This document shows positions 9,821-19,929 of a stretch of 64,000 bases of DNA, piece after piece. Position 1 is the first letter of the stretch. Every line of letters starts with the position of its first letter. This stretch comes from Pyricularia pennisetigena (lineage: Eukaryota > Ascomycota > Sordariomycetes > Magnaporthales > Pyriculariaceae): the NCBI RefSeq assembly GCF_004337985.1, contig NW_021940927.1, positions 192,266-256,265 of the forward strand, given 5' to 3'. The notes under the pieces were generated by a model. It was not told where the DNA came from, searched no databases, and worked only from the letters and a program-made list of their open reading frames with translations. The position numbers and the translations under genes were made by a program.

Positions 9821-11493
9821 TTATTTTACCTCAATACAATCGGAAATAGATATATCAGACATTTCTGCATCCTCCTGACACATGCGCGCATTATGTCCTG
9901 TATTGCCGCAATTACCACACCGTCGTTTAGTCACCGGTCGCGCACTTTTCCCCTCCCCATTTGTATCTTCTTCCTCCTGTACCGGACTATCCGCATCCTT
10001 TAACTGTAACAAATTTTGAACCTCCTGTATAGTAAATGACCCTCCTTCGCGAATACGTGTTTTTTTGGCCCTCCGTCGCTTACTAAGCGCTTCGTTGGCC
10101 TTCCGAAGGCTGCGGACCTCTGCTGATAAAAGCGTAACTTGGTGCGCCATTCCGTCCATACCTTTTGCCAATCGCTTTACTGCTTCAAAAATTGGAGTGG
10201 GAGAGCTGCTTTGATGACGATTTATTCGAGTTTTAACAAGCGTTGATTGACAAATAGCTTCTGTCGGGTTATGCGGCATTTGAGAAACCCAAGACTCGGT
10301 GGTGGGAAAGGTAGGCTCTTTGGGTGAAGGCGTCCGTAGTTTAACATCCAGTTTAGATATAACCGTTTCCGGGTTATGGGGAATAATTCCGGCTCCTCGA
10401 AAACCCCCAGCTATGTTTTCTTTTGTTATAGACTTTTTGTAGGCCGCTGCAAAAGCCAAAAAGAAGACGACTTTGCTGATGTTAGTGATGTGGGCCCGGA
10501 TAAAATCGTTGATTTCTTGACCGTACGCCCGCTTTAAAACACTAAACACTCCGACGTCAAGCGGTTGGGTAAGGTGAGATGAATGAGCAGGCAGGCAAAG
10601 CGGAATAATATTGTGATCTTTGCAATAGCTTTCGAATTCTGGCGACTGGTGGCTAGCATGCCCATCGAGTACCAACATCCGATATGCGCTTTTTGTCCGC
10701 GATTTTGTATGATGATCGAAATGCCGAACCCAATCCAGGCCTGTTTCGTTGTTTGTCCATCCGTTGGGGGTAGTTTTAATGCGCCAAAATGCGGGAAGAC
10801 CACCTTCTGTATACCAATTCGCGAGATGGTGGACGCCTTTAACGATGAGATATGGAGGCACATCGTAGCCGTCGCCACTGATGCAGCAAATTGCAGTCGC
10901 CCATTCTCGATTGCCAGGCTGTATTTTCTTGCTTCTTCCGCGTCTTTCGGACCCAGTCACGACCATATGTCCGCAGATTTGGCCCATCATAAAGCCGGTT
11001 TCGTCGAAGTTGTAAATGTCGCAATCCTGGATGCCGTATTTAGCTTTTGTATTGGTTACCAATCGAAACCACGCGTTCAACGCGTCAGGATCTTCGCAAA
11101 GGGCCCTCTGGAAGTCGTAGGCGCGAGAGAAACGCGTCTTTAGCTCTATACGTCGCTGGACAAAGCGATAAGCCCATTGCTTACCGACCGGTCGCGCGTC
11201 CCGCGCAGCGAGTAAATGGTCGGCCATTGCGGCCACATCAGCGATCTGAGGCGGAAATCCTCGAGAGTCCAGGTCCAGTATATACTGGACTATCACCTCC
11301 TCTTCGCTTTCTGTCAACTTTTGATTGCCTGGCCGACGGTCGGCCAAAGAAGCGCGACCATTCATTCTGGCTTGGAGTGTTGATCGCGGCACATTATAGG
11401 TTGCAGCGACCCGTCGAATATTGGGTTTTTTTTTGCAGATCGAAGCTCAATAAGCGCTAAATTGATTTGCGCTTCTTGGTTTGACGGTTCCAT
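9821..11493 (-). CDS. pogo/Fot1 transposase, frame broken in an A9 run
   Basis: The main frame (11392-9821) encodes a CENP-B/Tc5-type helix-turn-helix segment (PPQIADVAAMADHLL, then KQWAYRFVQRR) and a DDE/D catalytic domain with Asp in NFDETGFMMG, Asp in MLVLDGHASHQ and Asp in HLTQPLDVGVF, giving the DDD triad. It ends in a coiled, basic region and a CCHC knuckle (CGNCGNTGHNARMC). The likely native start is ATG at 11493 (MEPSNQEAQINLALIELRSA). That frame leaves the main frame at nine A residues (T9 at 11426-11434 on the plus strand); one more A would connect ...ELRSAKKK to PNIRRVAATYNVPRSTL. Full length would be about 557 residues. Either a homopolymer sequencing error, a true inactivating indel or slippage explains this. 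The CCHC tail is a common extra in fungal elements. Confidence 0.88.
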
Positions 11494-11549
11494 TGTTGGT
11501 GGTGGAAAAAACACGTATTGAAGAGAAAGGATGGTTCATGTTGGAAAAA

Positions 11550-11581
11550 TGGCCCGGGTCCTGATATGGCCCGGGTCCTGA
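11550..11581 (-). repeat. Right terminal inverted repeat, doubled unit
   Basis: Exact inverse of the left repeat at 9740-9771, followed by TA at 11582-11583. Confidence 0.92.
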
Positions 11582-11600
11582 TAAACCACGTTAACTAAAG

Positions 11601-11982
11601 CCTGTTGGTACTAGGAAGTATTGCAGCGGCTGCACAAAGCGGCATTGGGAGTGTGGTCACCCCCTCTTTGTTCGCCACTTGTCAGAGTGCAGCCATGGGA
11701 GGTTACGGCGCGGCGACTGTACTCGGGGCGGTCCAAGCTGTAGGCGGAGCCGTCACTGCGTTAGCTACAGCTTTAATCTTGAGGATGGAGTCTTGGGTGG
11801 CTGCAGACTGTACATCGGATTTATATTATCATGAAACAAGTCAAAAGTATGACCCAAGGGGAGGAAAGATTACAAAGTATGTGCAATTGGAGATATTAGC
11901 AACATCTGGTGGTTCCATTCCCCTTGTGCTCTTTGTTCTAATTTCTTTGCTTTTTCTGTTTCTCATGAGTCTTTGTCCATAG
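11601..11982 (+). pseudogene. ISG12/6-16 family fragment beside the transposon
   Basis: The frame contains LGSIAAAAQSGIGSVV, then SLFATCQSAAMGGYGAATV and an Ala/Gly-rich hydrophobic helix, the hallmark of the interferon-induced 6-16/ISG12 family of small membrane proteins, which has many fungal members. A second hydrophobic stretch (IPLVLFVLISLLFLFLM) ends it. No start codon opens the frame: an acceptor-like GTTAACTAAAG ends at 11600, only 19 bases after the transposon edge, so this looks like a downstream exon whose intron received the element. I do not find the upstream exon on the left side of the transposon, so the gene is probably broken. A complete relative lies at 12964-13589. Confidence 0.6.
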
Positions 11983-12570
11983 TTGTGCACGGTTGCATGC
12001 CTTAATTATAGCTCATAAAATACTAACGCACGATTATAATGGCTATTACCATAGATTAAGTTCTTTCGGGTACTTATTCAAAACTTCAAGTTCGTGTACA
12101 ATTCTCTGTCCTTATGTCTTAAATATATATATTTGGACGCTATTGGTCGTGGGTCATCCAAAGACGATTTAAACAATGGTGATTTTAGACTAAATTGTCG
12201 GCTAGCTGTAACCGAAATTAGAGGGGTAAATTTGTGAGCAAACATCCCTTTTCTGGATGCAAATGCAACTCATGACAAAAAATGTCACCAACACGGTTTG
12301 GATAAAGGTTCATGCGTTCAATTCATCAATTGAGCGATAACCCACGTGACTGTTGCACGTGACTCACCTGGCCAATTGCGGGTTTAAGACGGAAGGACGT
12401 TCAGGAGCTCACCTCTAGACAGTTTCATAAAACACGCAGAATATTACCACTTTTACCCGTAATAACGTCTTGTTGATCGATCGATCTACGAAAGGCCTAT
12501 CAACAATCTTGATAATTTTCACTTGCAGATTTTCCCGCTAACCGCTCGATTTAATTATGTCAAATACGAT
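11983..12570. other. Intergenic, AT-rich, no gene seen
   Basis: No open frame with recognisable motifs; it includes short AT-rich runs near 12120. Confidence 0.5.
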
Positions 12571-12574
12571 CAGT

Positions 12575-12760
12575 ACAATAAGCAAAAGTCAGGGAGCTGA
12601 GGTTGGGGACATGCGGAAACAGCGGGAAATATAAGAAACGGGTGTTCCCCAGATGTTCCGTAAAGGCACCGTGCCCATAGTTTAACAAGTTTCTTGGTGC
12701 TAAATTGTTGTTAATAGCTTTTGAAGTACATTGGAGGTAAAAATCTGAACGAGGAAAAAA
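12575..12760 (-). repeat. Three-copy dispersed repeat, copy 1
   Basis: On the minus strand the stretch aligns with about 26215-26400 (plus) and 59690-59930 (minus). Shared words include a GCTTCTTGGTGCTAA / CTTGGTGCTAA block and the TAG-TTTTGAAGTA type block. Read as protein, all three show N-L-A-(P/S)-R-(N/S)-L-L-N followed by G-(T/A)-F, but none has a credible gene around it. It is an old non-coding repeat or LTR/MITE remnant. Confidence 0.55.
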
Positions 12761-12963
12761 CATGATAGCCCCATCAAGCTAGCAGATCGATCTGGGACAC
12801 CATCTTAATTCACCCTAAAACTCCTTCAAACGCACGAGCCAAAGCAGGTTTGCATAAGTTTATCTCTAGCTGGAGGCATAGTCCACTAGTTATTTGATGC
12901 TATTGCCAACTGCAATTAGCAGCAACGCAGCTGTAGCACAAAGCATCCAAATTTTGGTAGTTG

Positions 12964-13589
12964 TCATGATCTTCCCCAGATCATGCCGAGCCTCTGGAAA
13001 AAGCTAAACAGTGATCCTTTGGGGACAAACCCGGCATAGGTAGATTGCCACCACGCCGCAAATGAATCTGCGTTTGAGTCAGCCCATAAAGATTCAAAAA
13101 CTAAAGATTATACAGATTATTTTTACCAGCAACGGGTTCCAGCTCCGCAAATCCAAGGGCTTCTACAGCCCACGGTGACACGAGCACCAGCACGCCGACA
13201 GCGACGATGGTGGCAAAGCCAGCGGTAAGATACGGGTGATCGTGTGGAAAGTCGAAATTAGAATGCGTGGCTTCTACAGCCTTATCAATAAACTCGCCCA
13301 AAACTGAACCGATCATCTCTCGGCCCTGTGTGATAAGTGCTTCGAGGCTGGCGACAATTGCGCGGGCGATACTCTCGGTCCAGCCTTGGCTGCCGACAGC
13401 ATCGTTAATTTGGCTTCGCAGCATCGGGCCATCCTTTTCAGCGGTGCGAAGAAGCTCGACGACCGCGTTTGATATTCCTTGGGCGGAGCGAACGGCAGAG
13501 ATGTTGCATGGCTTCTCGTGGACATCGAACAGGTAATCGTCTTGTTTTATGCTGCTAAAGCAGTTGGCAAAAATGCTGAGGAGCTCCAT
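12964..13589 (-). CDS. ISG12/6-16 family membrane protein, 188 aa
   Basis: Exon 1 is 13127-13589, the intron 13068-13126 (GTAAAA donor, CTGAC branch, CGCAG acceptor) and exon 2 12964-13067. The N-terminal half is helical and soluble (SAVRSAQGISNAVVELLR). A hydrophobic helix (LTAGFATIVAVGVLVLVSPW) then leads into the family signature WAVEALGFAELEPVA, and across the splice into DSFAAWWQSTYAGFVPKGS and LFSFFQRLGM. This arrangement is the usual one in fungal 6-16/ISG12-like proteins; animal relatives are small mitochondrial or ER membrane proteins that influence apoptosis, but the fungal role is not established. The second exon is too short to be noticed without the intron and supplies the most conserved part. 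A fragment of a second family member lies 1 kb away on the other strand. Confidence 0.82.
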
Positions 13590-14071
13590 ATTGCTAGAGT
13601 GACAGGGTTGGTTTTAGTGTGGTCTATGTAAAAGCTCTCGGTCCTTTCGTTGGTATTGAAGACTGGAAGTAGGGTAGGCGGGGAAGGCATTTAGTATTAA
13701 TGGCCGGAAGGTGTTTTAACAGCCGGCTTTAGACGAAACAAGGCGTGACCTAATTGGTATACAGGGGGGAAACGTCTGGCCTATCGGTTAATGGCACTAA
13801 TTCATGTACGACGTGGTTAGCATTTACTCAGATTTAGAAGTTAATTTGTTTACCTCGCCCCTGTAAGCCAATGAGTAAACGCGTTGTAGAGGTTCACTAG
13901 AAGAAACTTGATTACAGCGTGGACCAACCCACAGTCAGATAATAGCTTATAGTTTAGCCAATATCTGCCAAGATGTATCTGATGGGCAAAGCAAAAGGTG
14001 ACGAGTTGGAAATCATCTCACCACAGCCAGTTCCTCGGAGGCCACAGTTATAGACAGGCAGGATGTAAAAA
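13590..14071. other. Intergenic, promoter side of the ISG12-like gene
   Basis: No gene is seen. It should contain the promoter of the minus-strand ISG12-like gene. Confidence 0.4.
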
Positions 14072-14271
14072 AAGGCCCCCAGACCTACCCCCAGAATCAC
14101 GACTCGGCTCCACGCCGAGCCAGGGATCGGACAAAGGGTCCACTATCCCCGAATTTAAACGCGTCTCTCCAGCGCGTCTTTGATTGTGATTTCTCTCTTT
14201 TCTTCAGTTTAGAATTCTCGTTAATAGCGCCTAATACACTGAGGTTCTTCAATGTATGACTGGCCGTGACA
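14072..14271 (+). repeat. LTR-like 3' fragment, copy 1
   Basis: The stretch aligns with 27231-27436 over about 200 bases: AGACCTACCC-CAGAATCAC, AAAGGGTCCACT, ACGCGTCTCTCCAG, a CTTCAGTTTAGAATT block, TAGCGCCTAATACACTGAGG and GGCCGTGACA are shared. Both copies stop matching exactly after GTGACA, the kind of CA end expected of an LTR. The left end appears truncated in both, so only the 3' part of the LTR is seen. The class is inference. Confidence 0.55.
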
Positions 14272-14689
14272 CAGGAGACCTTTGTTACCTGGTCATGACA
14301 ATTGATACAGAAAACAAACAGTCATGTGGGAAAATAGAAACGTCAGATTATATTTTTTGAGCAATTTGTCTAATTTTACTTTCCGGAGACGAAACTAAAA
14401 GCATATGAACTTGGAAGTTGTTGGCTGTTAAACTAGACTCACGTCTGCCAATGCTAACGTTATAATTACCCTGACTAATGTATCTGTCAGCACCAGCAAA
14501 CTTCTGTACCGTGCGACTTCATAACCCACCCCATCCAATATAAAATTTTGACAAAGCAATTCCCGCCCAACACCATACAGTACCTCGGTAGCATGAGACT
14601 GATGTGGTCAGAAATAAGGATGGCAACGGTTTGCGACTGTATGCATGCAAGTTTACCAATTGCGACTAATCGCAGCTCATTGGACTGTC

Positions 14690-14850
14690 GCGGACGCCTG
14701 GTCCGCCCCATACGACCCACTGTCACCATGCAACGCCGAACCCCGCAGTTTGCCGCCCCAGGCCCTCAAATCAGATTGCGGTCTTGCTCCAAACCGCGGA
14801 AACGGCGGGCCTCTGGATAGCTGAGAAAACACAGGCCGGGCCGCACGGAG
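14690..14850 (-). repeat. GC-rich dispersed repeat, copy 2
   Basis: Inverted match to about 600-780: GGGCCTGGGGCGGCAAACTG, GGGGTTCGGCG and the GGAGCAAGACCGCAATC block are present in the same order on the minus strand. Confidence 0.6.
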
Positions 14851-14944
14851 CACCGGCAACGCCGGTTCTCCGCGCATGCAGCCGCACATGGAGCATCAAG
14901 GTGCACTATCTAAGTCTACATGAGTCTATATAGCGGATCAATTG

Positions 14945-15930
14945 TCACGGGCCGGGCCCGGGGCGATGTGGAGGTGGGTGCCTGCTGCGGCCCTGCAACT
15001 TATATTCCTGCAGAGGTATGACCAACCTGCGGCGCCTTCCGCCGTCTATTCGTGCGCACCGTTGCGCGTGGGGGTGTCCACTAGGGCGGGTTCGATGCGC
15101 TTTCAGCGCGGAGGGAGGGTAAAATGGCCAGTAATGGCTGCGAACTCCCCGAAGGCCCGCGGGTTCCCCAATATCTTGTGTAGGTATTCTTGTCTGGTCT
15201 GGTCTGCGTGTTTGGCCGCCGAGTCGGGCCGTTGGGCCACTTTTTCCATAGTTTGACACTGTTTGGGCAATGGACCAAATGGTCTGGTGCTGTGAAATTA
15301 TCGCACCAAGGGCATTGCGTTTTTGCGCCCTGGTGAGCAAACCGGCCGTGGTAACCTCGGAAGTTCCCGTAACCTGTCCGCATAGCTACTTAATGCCCCA
15401 AAATGCGTTGACCGAGTTAGTTTGGTTCCTTCGTTGGGCTATATTCCAATTTCCACCAGTCATATGCATCGGACGGTTTCCTGGCCTGCCAATATCGCGC
15501 GCTGGCCTCTCGGGCTGCCTTTCGAAGCTCGGATCGGACGCCGCTGACGGTCGCCCCCTGGGTACGGGGGCCAGCGTCCGCGGGCCCTTTCGCGCCTGAA
15601 TCTGCTAGGCGACCTGCTTTCTCGTTCCCTTCGATTCCCTTACGCCCCGTGCACCATCGTATGCGGACGCTAACGCCTTTGTCCTTCAGCTCCTCCACGA
15701 GTTCGTGAAATCGGATATAGGCCCATTGCGACGACAGCGACACAGATCCTCTCAAGCCCCAAATAACGGAGGCGCTGTCCACGCATGCCTATATTGTATT
15801 TCCTGGTTTCGCAGCGGCTGCCTCTAAGCCGCGCAATGCCCCGACCGTTTCGGCGTCAAAGACGTGGCATGGCCCGCCCAAGGCTGCTGAACCTTGGGCA
15901 GTAATTTCGCCGTTGCGGTACACGATAAAC
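14945..15930 (-). pseudogene. Decayed Tad1-like LINE relic, RNase H end
   Basis: On the minus strand, fragments in more than one frame match the 3' end of the intact LINE at 31546-35433: HVFDAETVGALRGLEAAAA, DSASVIWGLRG, SSQWAYIRFHELVEEL, RIRWCTGRKGIEGNEKAG (RNase H region), then MRTGYGNFRGYHGRF and a CPWC...HLVHC knuckle. A stop codon interrupts before the VDSASV segment and frames shift near 15390. The sequence is only about half identical to the intact LINE, so it is a different, older Tad1-like family. It breaks off near 15930. Confidence 0.75.
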
Positions 15931-16212
15931 GCGTATTCTGCCAGGTCTATATGCCAGAGGCTATTCGCTCATGTCAAAAAGGCAGTAAACCACCGCCCTC
16001 AAGGCGAACAGCCACTGAAGGATTTGGCAACATTGCTTTAGAACGGCGGCTGATATGCAAAAGGACAAGGAAAGTTTACAAAGGCCGAAGCGCTGTTCTT
16101 GAAAATTACGCAAACTTGCAAAGAGAAAAAGAGGTCGAAGAGCTAAATGTAGGATTTTTGGAAATTCGTAAAAAGAATCTTTGGCGTCAGAATCTCTTAT
16201 TACGTTATTCCT

Positions 16213-17335
16213 CTATCTGAAAATGCGCCGGAGCAGATGCCTCAGGACGACATCGTCTTCATCCAGATTCTCAAGCCGATTATGGTATATCTTCTTCGTT
16301 TCAATAGTGTAAGATCGCAGATCCTCCAAGCTTGCAAAAGTTTGGACCGGCTGCACGTCGTGCCCACGCTGCGCCCGTGCCCATTCGATCAAGTCGACAA
16401 TATTGACATAGATGCTTCGCACGGCCTGTGATTTTTCCAAGAAGGAATTTCAGCATAAACCCAACCCTAGCACTACTGTTTTCCTTTTTTTTTTTTCTTT
16501 TGGTGAGATTTCTACAGACGTCACTCACCCTCTCGCACATCTCGCACGTTTGCGGCAGTGGGTTGACGCCAATGGCGCGGCAGAGAGCGTGCCACGCGGC
16601 CAGCGAGTTTCCCGAATCGTACCACATGCGAAGCTCGCTCTCAAGCGCGGCTTGGTATCTGACCCAGGCGTCATCAGAATCGGCATCGCCCCTGCGCCAG
16701 CCTTGGTGCCTCCGTAAGCGGTTGAAACACGCGGCCGGCGGCTCAGAAGGGTCGTGGTCAAAGGTTGTGAACGAAAGAAAGAACTGGTCGAGCGGGGTCC
16801 GAGGTTGCTGCTGCCGCCGGTGGTGGGTCACAGATTTGAGAAGGTGCTGCTGCAGAGCTTCGTTGCCGTTGAATTCTCGATTACAGAGAACGCAGTCGAA
16901 AGATGCAGCGTGCGCTTGAGAGTCACGAATATGCTGCTGCAGCATCTCCTCGCTGTTGAAGGACCGGTCGCAGATGCGGCAGTTGAACAAAGACGAATGT
17001 GAGCGGGGAGAGCTTCGGGTGTGCTGCTGCAGCGCCTTCTCGCTTTTAAATGCCTTCTTGCAAATTTCGCAATTGAGTGATGATGCGGCGGCACGATGCG
17101 AGAGAGAGTCCTGGATGTGGTTCTGCAGGTCCTTGGTGTTGCTAAACTTGCGATTGCATTGGGTACAATAGATGGTTTTGCACGCGGGCGAAGGCAGCGT
17201 GGTCACTGCTGTAGTTGTTGACATCTCGATAGTACTAGCGAGGTTTTTTGTTGGGTTGAGTTGAGACGACAGTGAGGTTTGAGCGCTGGCGAGACCAGTC
17301 CGTGTTTTGTCAGTTTTGAAACTGGAGAATTGCAC
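16213..17335 (-). CDS. Four-finger C2H2 zinc-finger protein
   Basis: Exon 1 is 16529-17335 and exon 2 16213-16425; the intron 16426-16528 has a GTGAGT donor, a pyrimidine tract and a CACAG acceptor. Translation from 17335 gives 339 residues; a start at 17224 (MSTTTAVTTLPSP) is at least as likely and gives 302. Four C2H2 fingers follow one another (CTQCNRKFS..., CEICKKAFKS..., CRICDRSFNS..., CVLCNREFNG...), each with the unusual H-x5-S-x-x-H spacing. Next comes a conserved-looking C-terminal module, DQFFLSFTTFDHDPSEPP, then AWHALCRAIGVNPLPQTCEMC joined by the splice to ERAVRSIYVNIVDLIEWAR and ending in HLLRRIFR. Fungal genomes carry families of these; DNA or RNA binding is inferred and the target unknown. 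Confidence 0.82.
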
Positions 17336-18050
17336 GAAAATTGAACAAACTGAATTTTATGAGAAGTGGAAAAGTGTGGGATACTATGCGCAAGGCGTAG
17401 GTATCTATATTGGTAATAGGTATCGGTGTCGACAACACCAAGTAGAAAAAAGCTAACAACATGCCATACCAACCAATTGGATTCTGGACGTTGAATGCTA
17501 AAAAAATCAAGAGAGGGGTCTGTTTCATTGCATCAGTCTCCCCTCACCCGCGTCACCACCAAACACGGCAAGGTATGCATGCGGTTAGGTCTTTGTGCAT
17601 ACGATATTTCCTACCCTCATCGCTTTCATCTGCCATGCAACCCTCCATCAACAGGCTTTCCAGTGACGAACTTACGCCCCGCGCACATGAGAAATCCGGC
17701 AGGTGGACGTCTTCCAGCGACAATGTTAGAGAAATTCCGACAAACCTTATTATTGCATAGACAAAAAGTGCTCGCGCAAAATGATGACGTCTCGCTTTCG
17801 CGAGAACAGTGTATCCGTGACGAGGCCGGCCTGACCGCTGCTCCAAGAAGACGCTTTCGCACTGTTGATCAACAGCCTTCGGGTCATAGTGCCTTACCTG
17901 TGGCTGGTCGCTTCTTGCTACACAGCAGGCCCGACGACACCGAAGAAAGTCCGTCGAAAAGCGTCTCGGAAACTACGCTTCCCTTGTCTTATCCGTCAAA
18001 ATCGCGTGCGGCCCCTGCGCTTATATTCGACCGATTGCCCCCAGAGTCTA
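17336..18050. other. Intergenic, no gene recognised
   Basis: The longest open frame (17495-18136, plus) shows no motif and biased Ser/Pro/Arg content, with an overlapping open frame on the other strand. I see no supported gene. Confidence 0.4.
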
Positions 18051-18250
18051 ACGTTGGCCACCCCCTGATGCCCCCCCGCAAATGGGCCCCTAAAAATATC
18101 TACTCCGCCACTTTCACCTCGTATCGTTTTTTATAAATATCTCCACGAACTTTCACTTTTGGATTCAGTTTTTTCACACTCTCTTTCTTAAGCTCCCAAT
18201 GAAACAATATACTGAAAGCCAGCTTCTTACCGCTATTTCTGACATGTAAA

Positions 18251-18913
18251 ATGGCCAATCAATCCACAAAACCTCCCGAAAATGGGGCATCCCTAGATGT
18301 ACACTTCAACATCGATTTAAAAGGTTCACAATCTTATAAACAAGCTCAAAAACCGTTCCAAAAGCTTTCGCCGGAGCAGGAAAAACATTTAGCTGATTGG
18401 GTATTAGCCCAAACCGCTTTAGGGCTACCGCCAACGCATCAGGAATTACGTGTTTTTGCGGAACGAATCCTTCAAGCTTCTGGAGAAACAAAGGGCCTTG
18501 AAAAACGTTGGATAGCCCGGTTTTTGGCTCGTTATCCAGTCCTCAAAACCCAAAGGCCCCGTCAAATAAATAACGCCCGGGTTAATGGCGCTACTACGGA
18601 GGTAATTGAATCTTGGTGGCTTTATATTACCAATCCCGTTATTAACGATATTAAACCGGGAAATCGGTGGAATATGGACGAAACCGGTATAACGGAAGGT
18701 AAAGGTTCTAATGGCTTGGTATCAGGCCTTAACGGGATCCGGCCGTTACAGCGAAAAGAGCTCGGAACGCGGGGTTGGACGAGTATACTCGAATGTATAT
18801 CGGCTACGGGCGTTGCCCTCCCTCCTCTTGTTATATTCAAAGGTAAAAGCGTGCAACAACAATGGTTTCCAACAAATATGGACCTTTTCGGCAGGCTTTC
18901 GTACAAGTCGTAA
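18251..18913 (+). pseudogene. Truncated pogo-type transposase
   Basis: The frame begins MANQSTKPPENGASL after a T-rich leader and encodes the CENP-B/Tc5 helix-turn-helix (KLSPEQEKHLADWVLAQ, GLPPTHQELRVFAERIL, KRWIARFLARYPVLKTQR) and the first catalytic motif (RWNMDETGITEG), then GTRGWTSILECISATG and PPLVIFKGK. It is cut after WFPTNMDLF; the second and third catalytic aspartates and the right terminal repeat are missing. Its sequence differs from the 9.74-kb element, so it is a separate family. The left terminus probably lies near 18050-18100 but has no partner to define it. Confidence 0.8.
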
Positions 18914-19320
18914 AGCAAGTTGATGAATTCCTAGGTTGCTTCGAACCGCGGCGTGATACAGTCCTCGATCGAGTTGTCTTCGAAGTCGGAAAGAATATCG
19001 GTAACTCTGCCTCGAACGCACGCCCAATCGGTCGCCTTATCGCGGTCTTGAGGGTAGAGGAAAAGTTCTTCAAGCAATTGATGCCCGTGATGCAGAAATA
19101 CGGTAATCTGGCTTTAGGGGTTTTGAACTATCTGAGGCTGCTTATCCCTGCGAATACGCTAACTAGCATTATCTCATGTCAAAACCACCACTGCAGGATG
19201 TCCTCTTCTGATAGCTACATTGCTCTACAGGAATTGACGGATGAGGAGCGCCTTGAATGGATGCAGGATGCGCACGAACAATTATATTTCTGCAAGGATA
19301 AAGATACAACTAAGTATTGA
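18893..19320 (+). pseudogene. Unknown 3' gene fragment joined to transposase relic
   Basis: Directly after the break in the transposase an open frame of about 140 codons continues to 19320 (FRQAFVQVVKQVDEFLGC ... LQELTDEERLEWMQDAHEQL). It has coding-like composition (helical, mixed charge) but no recognised family. Its only upstream start lies inside the transposase sequence, which suggests the 3' part of a resident gene left after transposon insertion and deletion. It could alternatively be chance. Confidence 0.35.
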
Positions 19321-19527
19321 TCTAAAAGAGTTTACGAAAACGGTCGCATCCTCCCAACGGCCAGGTCCATTTTTAAATAAAGATACGGAGCTACATGCAA
19401 TGACAATTGCCTGACTATTCAGGCCTTTGACCGATGATTAAACCCATCGACACGCGAATTGTGAATATCAGAAAACCAACCCAGATAAACGCCACCTTTG
19501 ATCCGCTGAAACCGAGCGGCTTGGGCT

Positions 19528-19836
19528 CTAAACTCCAGCATTGGCGACAAAGAGGTGCACAAAGCCCGTCTCAGCGGTAATGCGTGCGGCGGTGGCGACG
19601 AACTGGTTCTTTTGCGGCACGTCGACCTGCAAAATAGTTGTGACCCTGGTAACGGCGTGGGCAGGTTTAAACGAAGCAGCGCTTTGTTTGAGTTTGCCAA
19701 ACCGGCCATCAAAACTCAATGTCTCCCCCCGTGCATCAAATTGGATAGATGAGCTGATTTTGGCCAGTGACTTGGATGGGAATGGAGAGGGGTAGCTACC
19801 CGCATTTGGTTGTTGGCGGCCACTTCGCCTAGCCAA
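19528..19836 (-). pseudogene. Short-chain dehydrogenase relic
   Basis: The minus-strand frame contains VTTILQVDVPQKNQF, then AARITAETGFVHLFVANAGV, matching the classical SDR segment that ends in the N-A-G motif of the cofactor pocket. The frame stops immediately after NAGV, and no Rossmann TGxxxGxG start or YxxxK active site is found nearby. It is a fragment of an SDR gene. Confidence 0.55.
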
Positions 19837-19929
19837 CCATTCCCGCTTGGCTTATACCGCTGCAAACCCGCCCGTGTCTCCACTTGGCATTGCTACCCTG
19901 TTAACCTTCCATCATACCATTGAACATCA

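Larger units (their letters stand above)
9740..11581 (-). mobile_element. pogo/Fot1-type DNA transposon, 1842 bp
   Basis: The element has perfect 32-bp terminal inverted repeats (9740-9771 and 11550-11581) and TA dinucleotides on both flanks (9738-9739, 11582-11583), the target duplication of the Tc1/mariner-pogo superfamily. Each inverted repeat is itself two tandem copies of a unit reading ATCAGGACCCGGGCCA. It encodes one transposase on the minus strand. The termini are identical, which implies a recent insertion. Confidence 0.93.

Noticed and set aside
17495..18136. 213-codon plus-strand open frame
   Set aside because: No recognisable domain, an equally open frame on the opposite strand, and its end overlaps the leader of the pogo relic.
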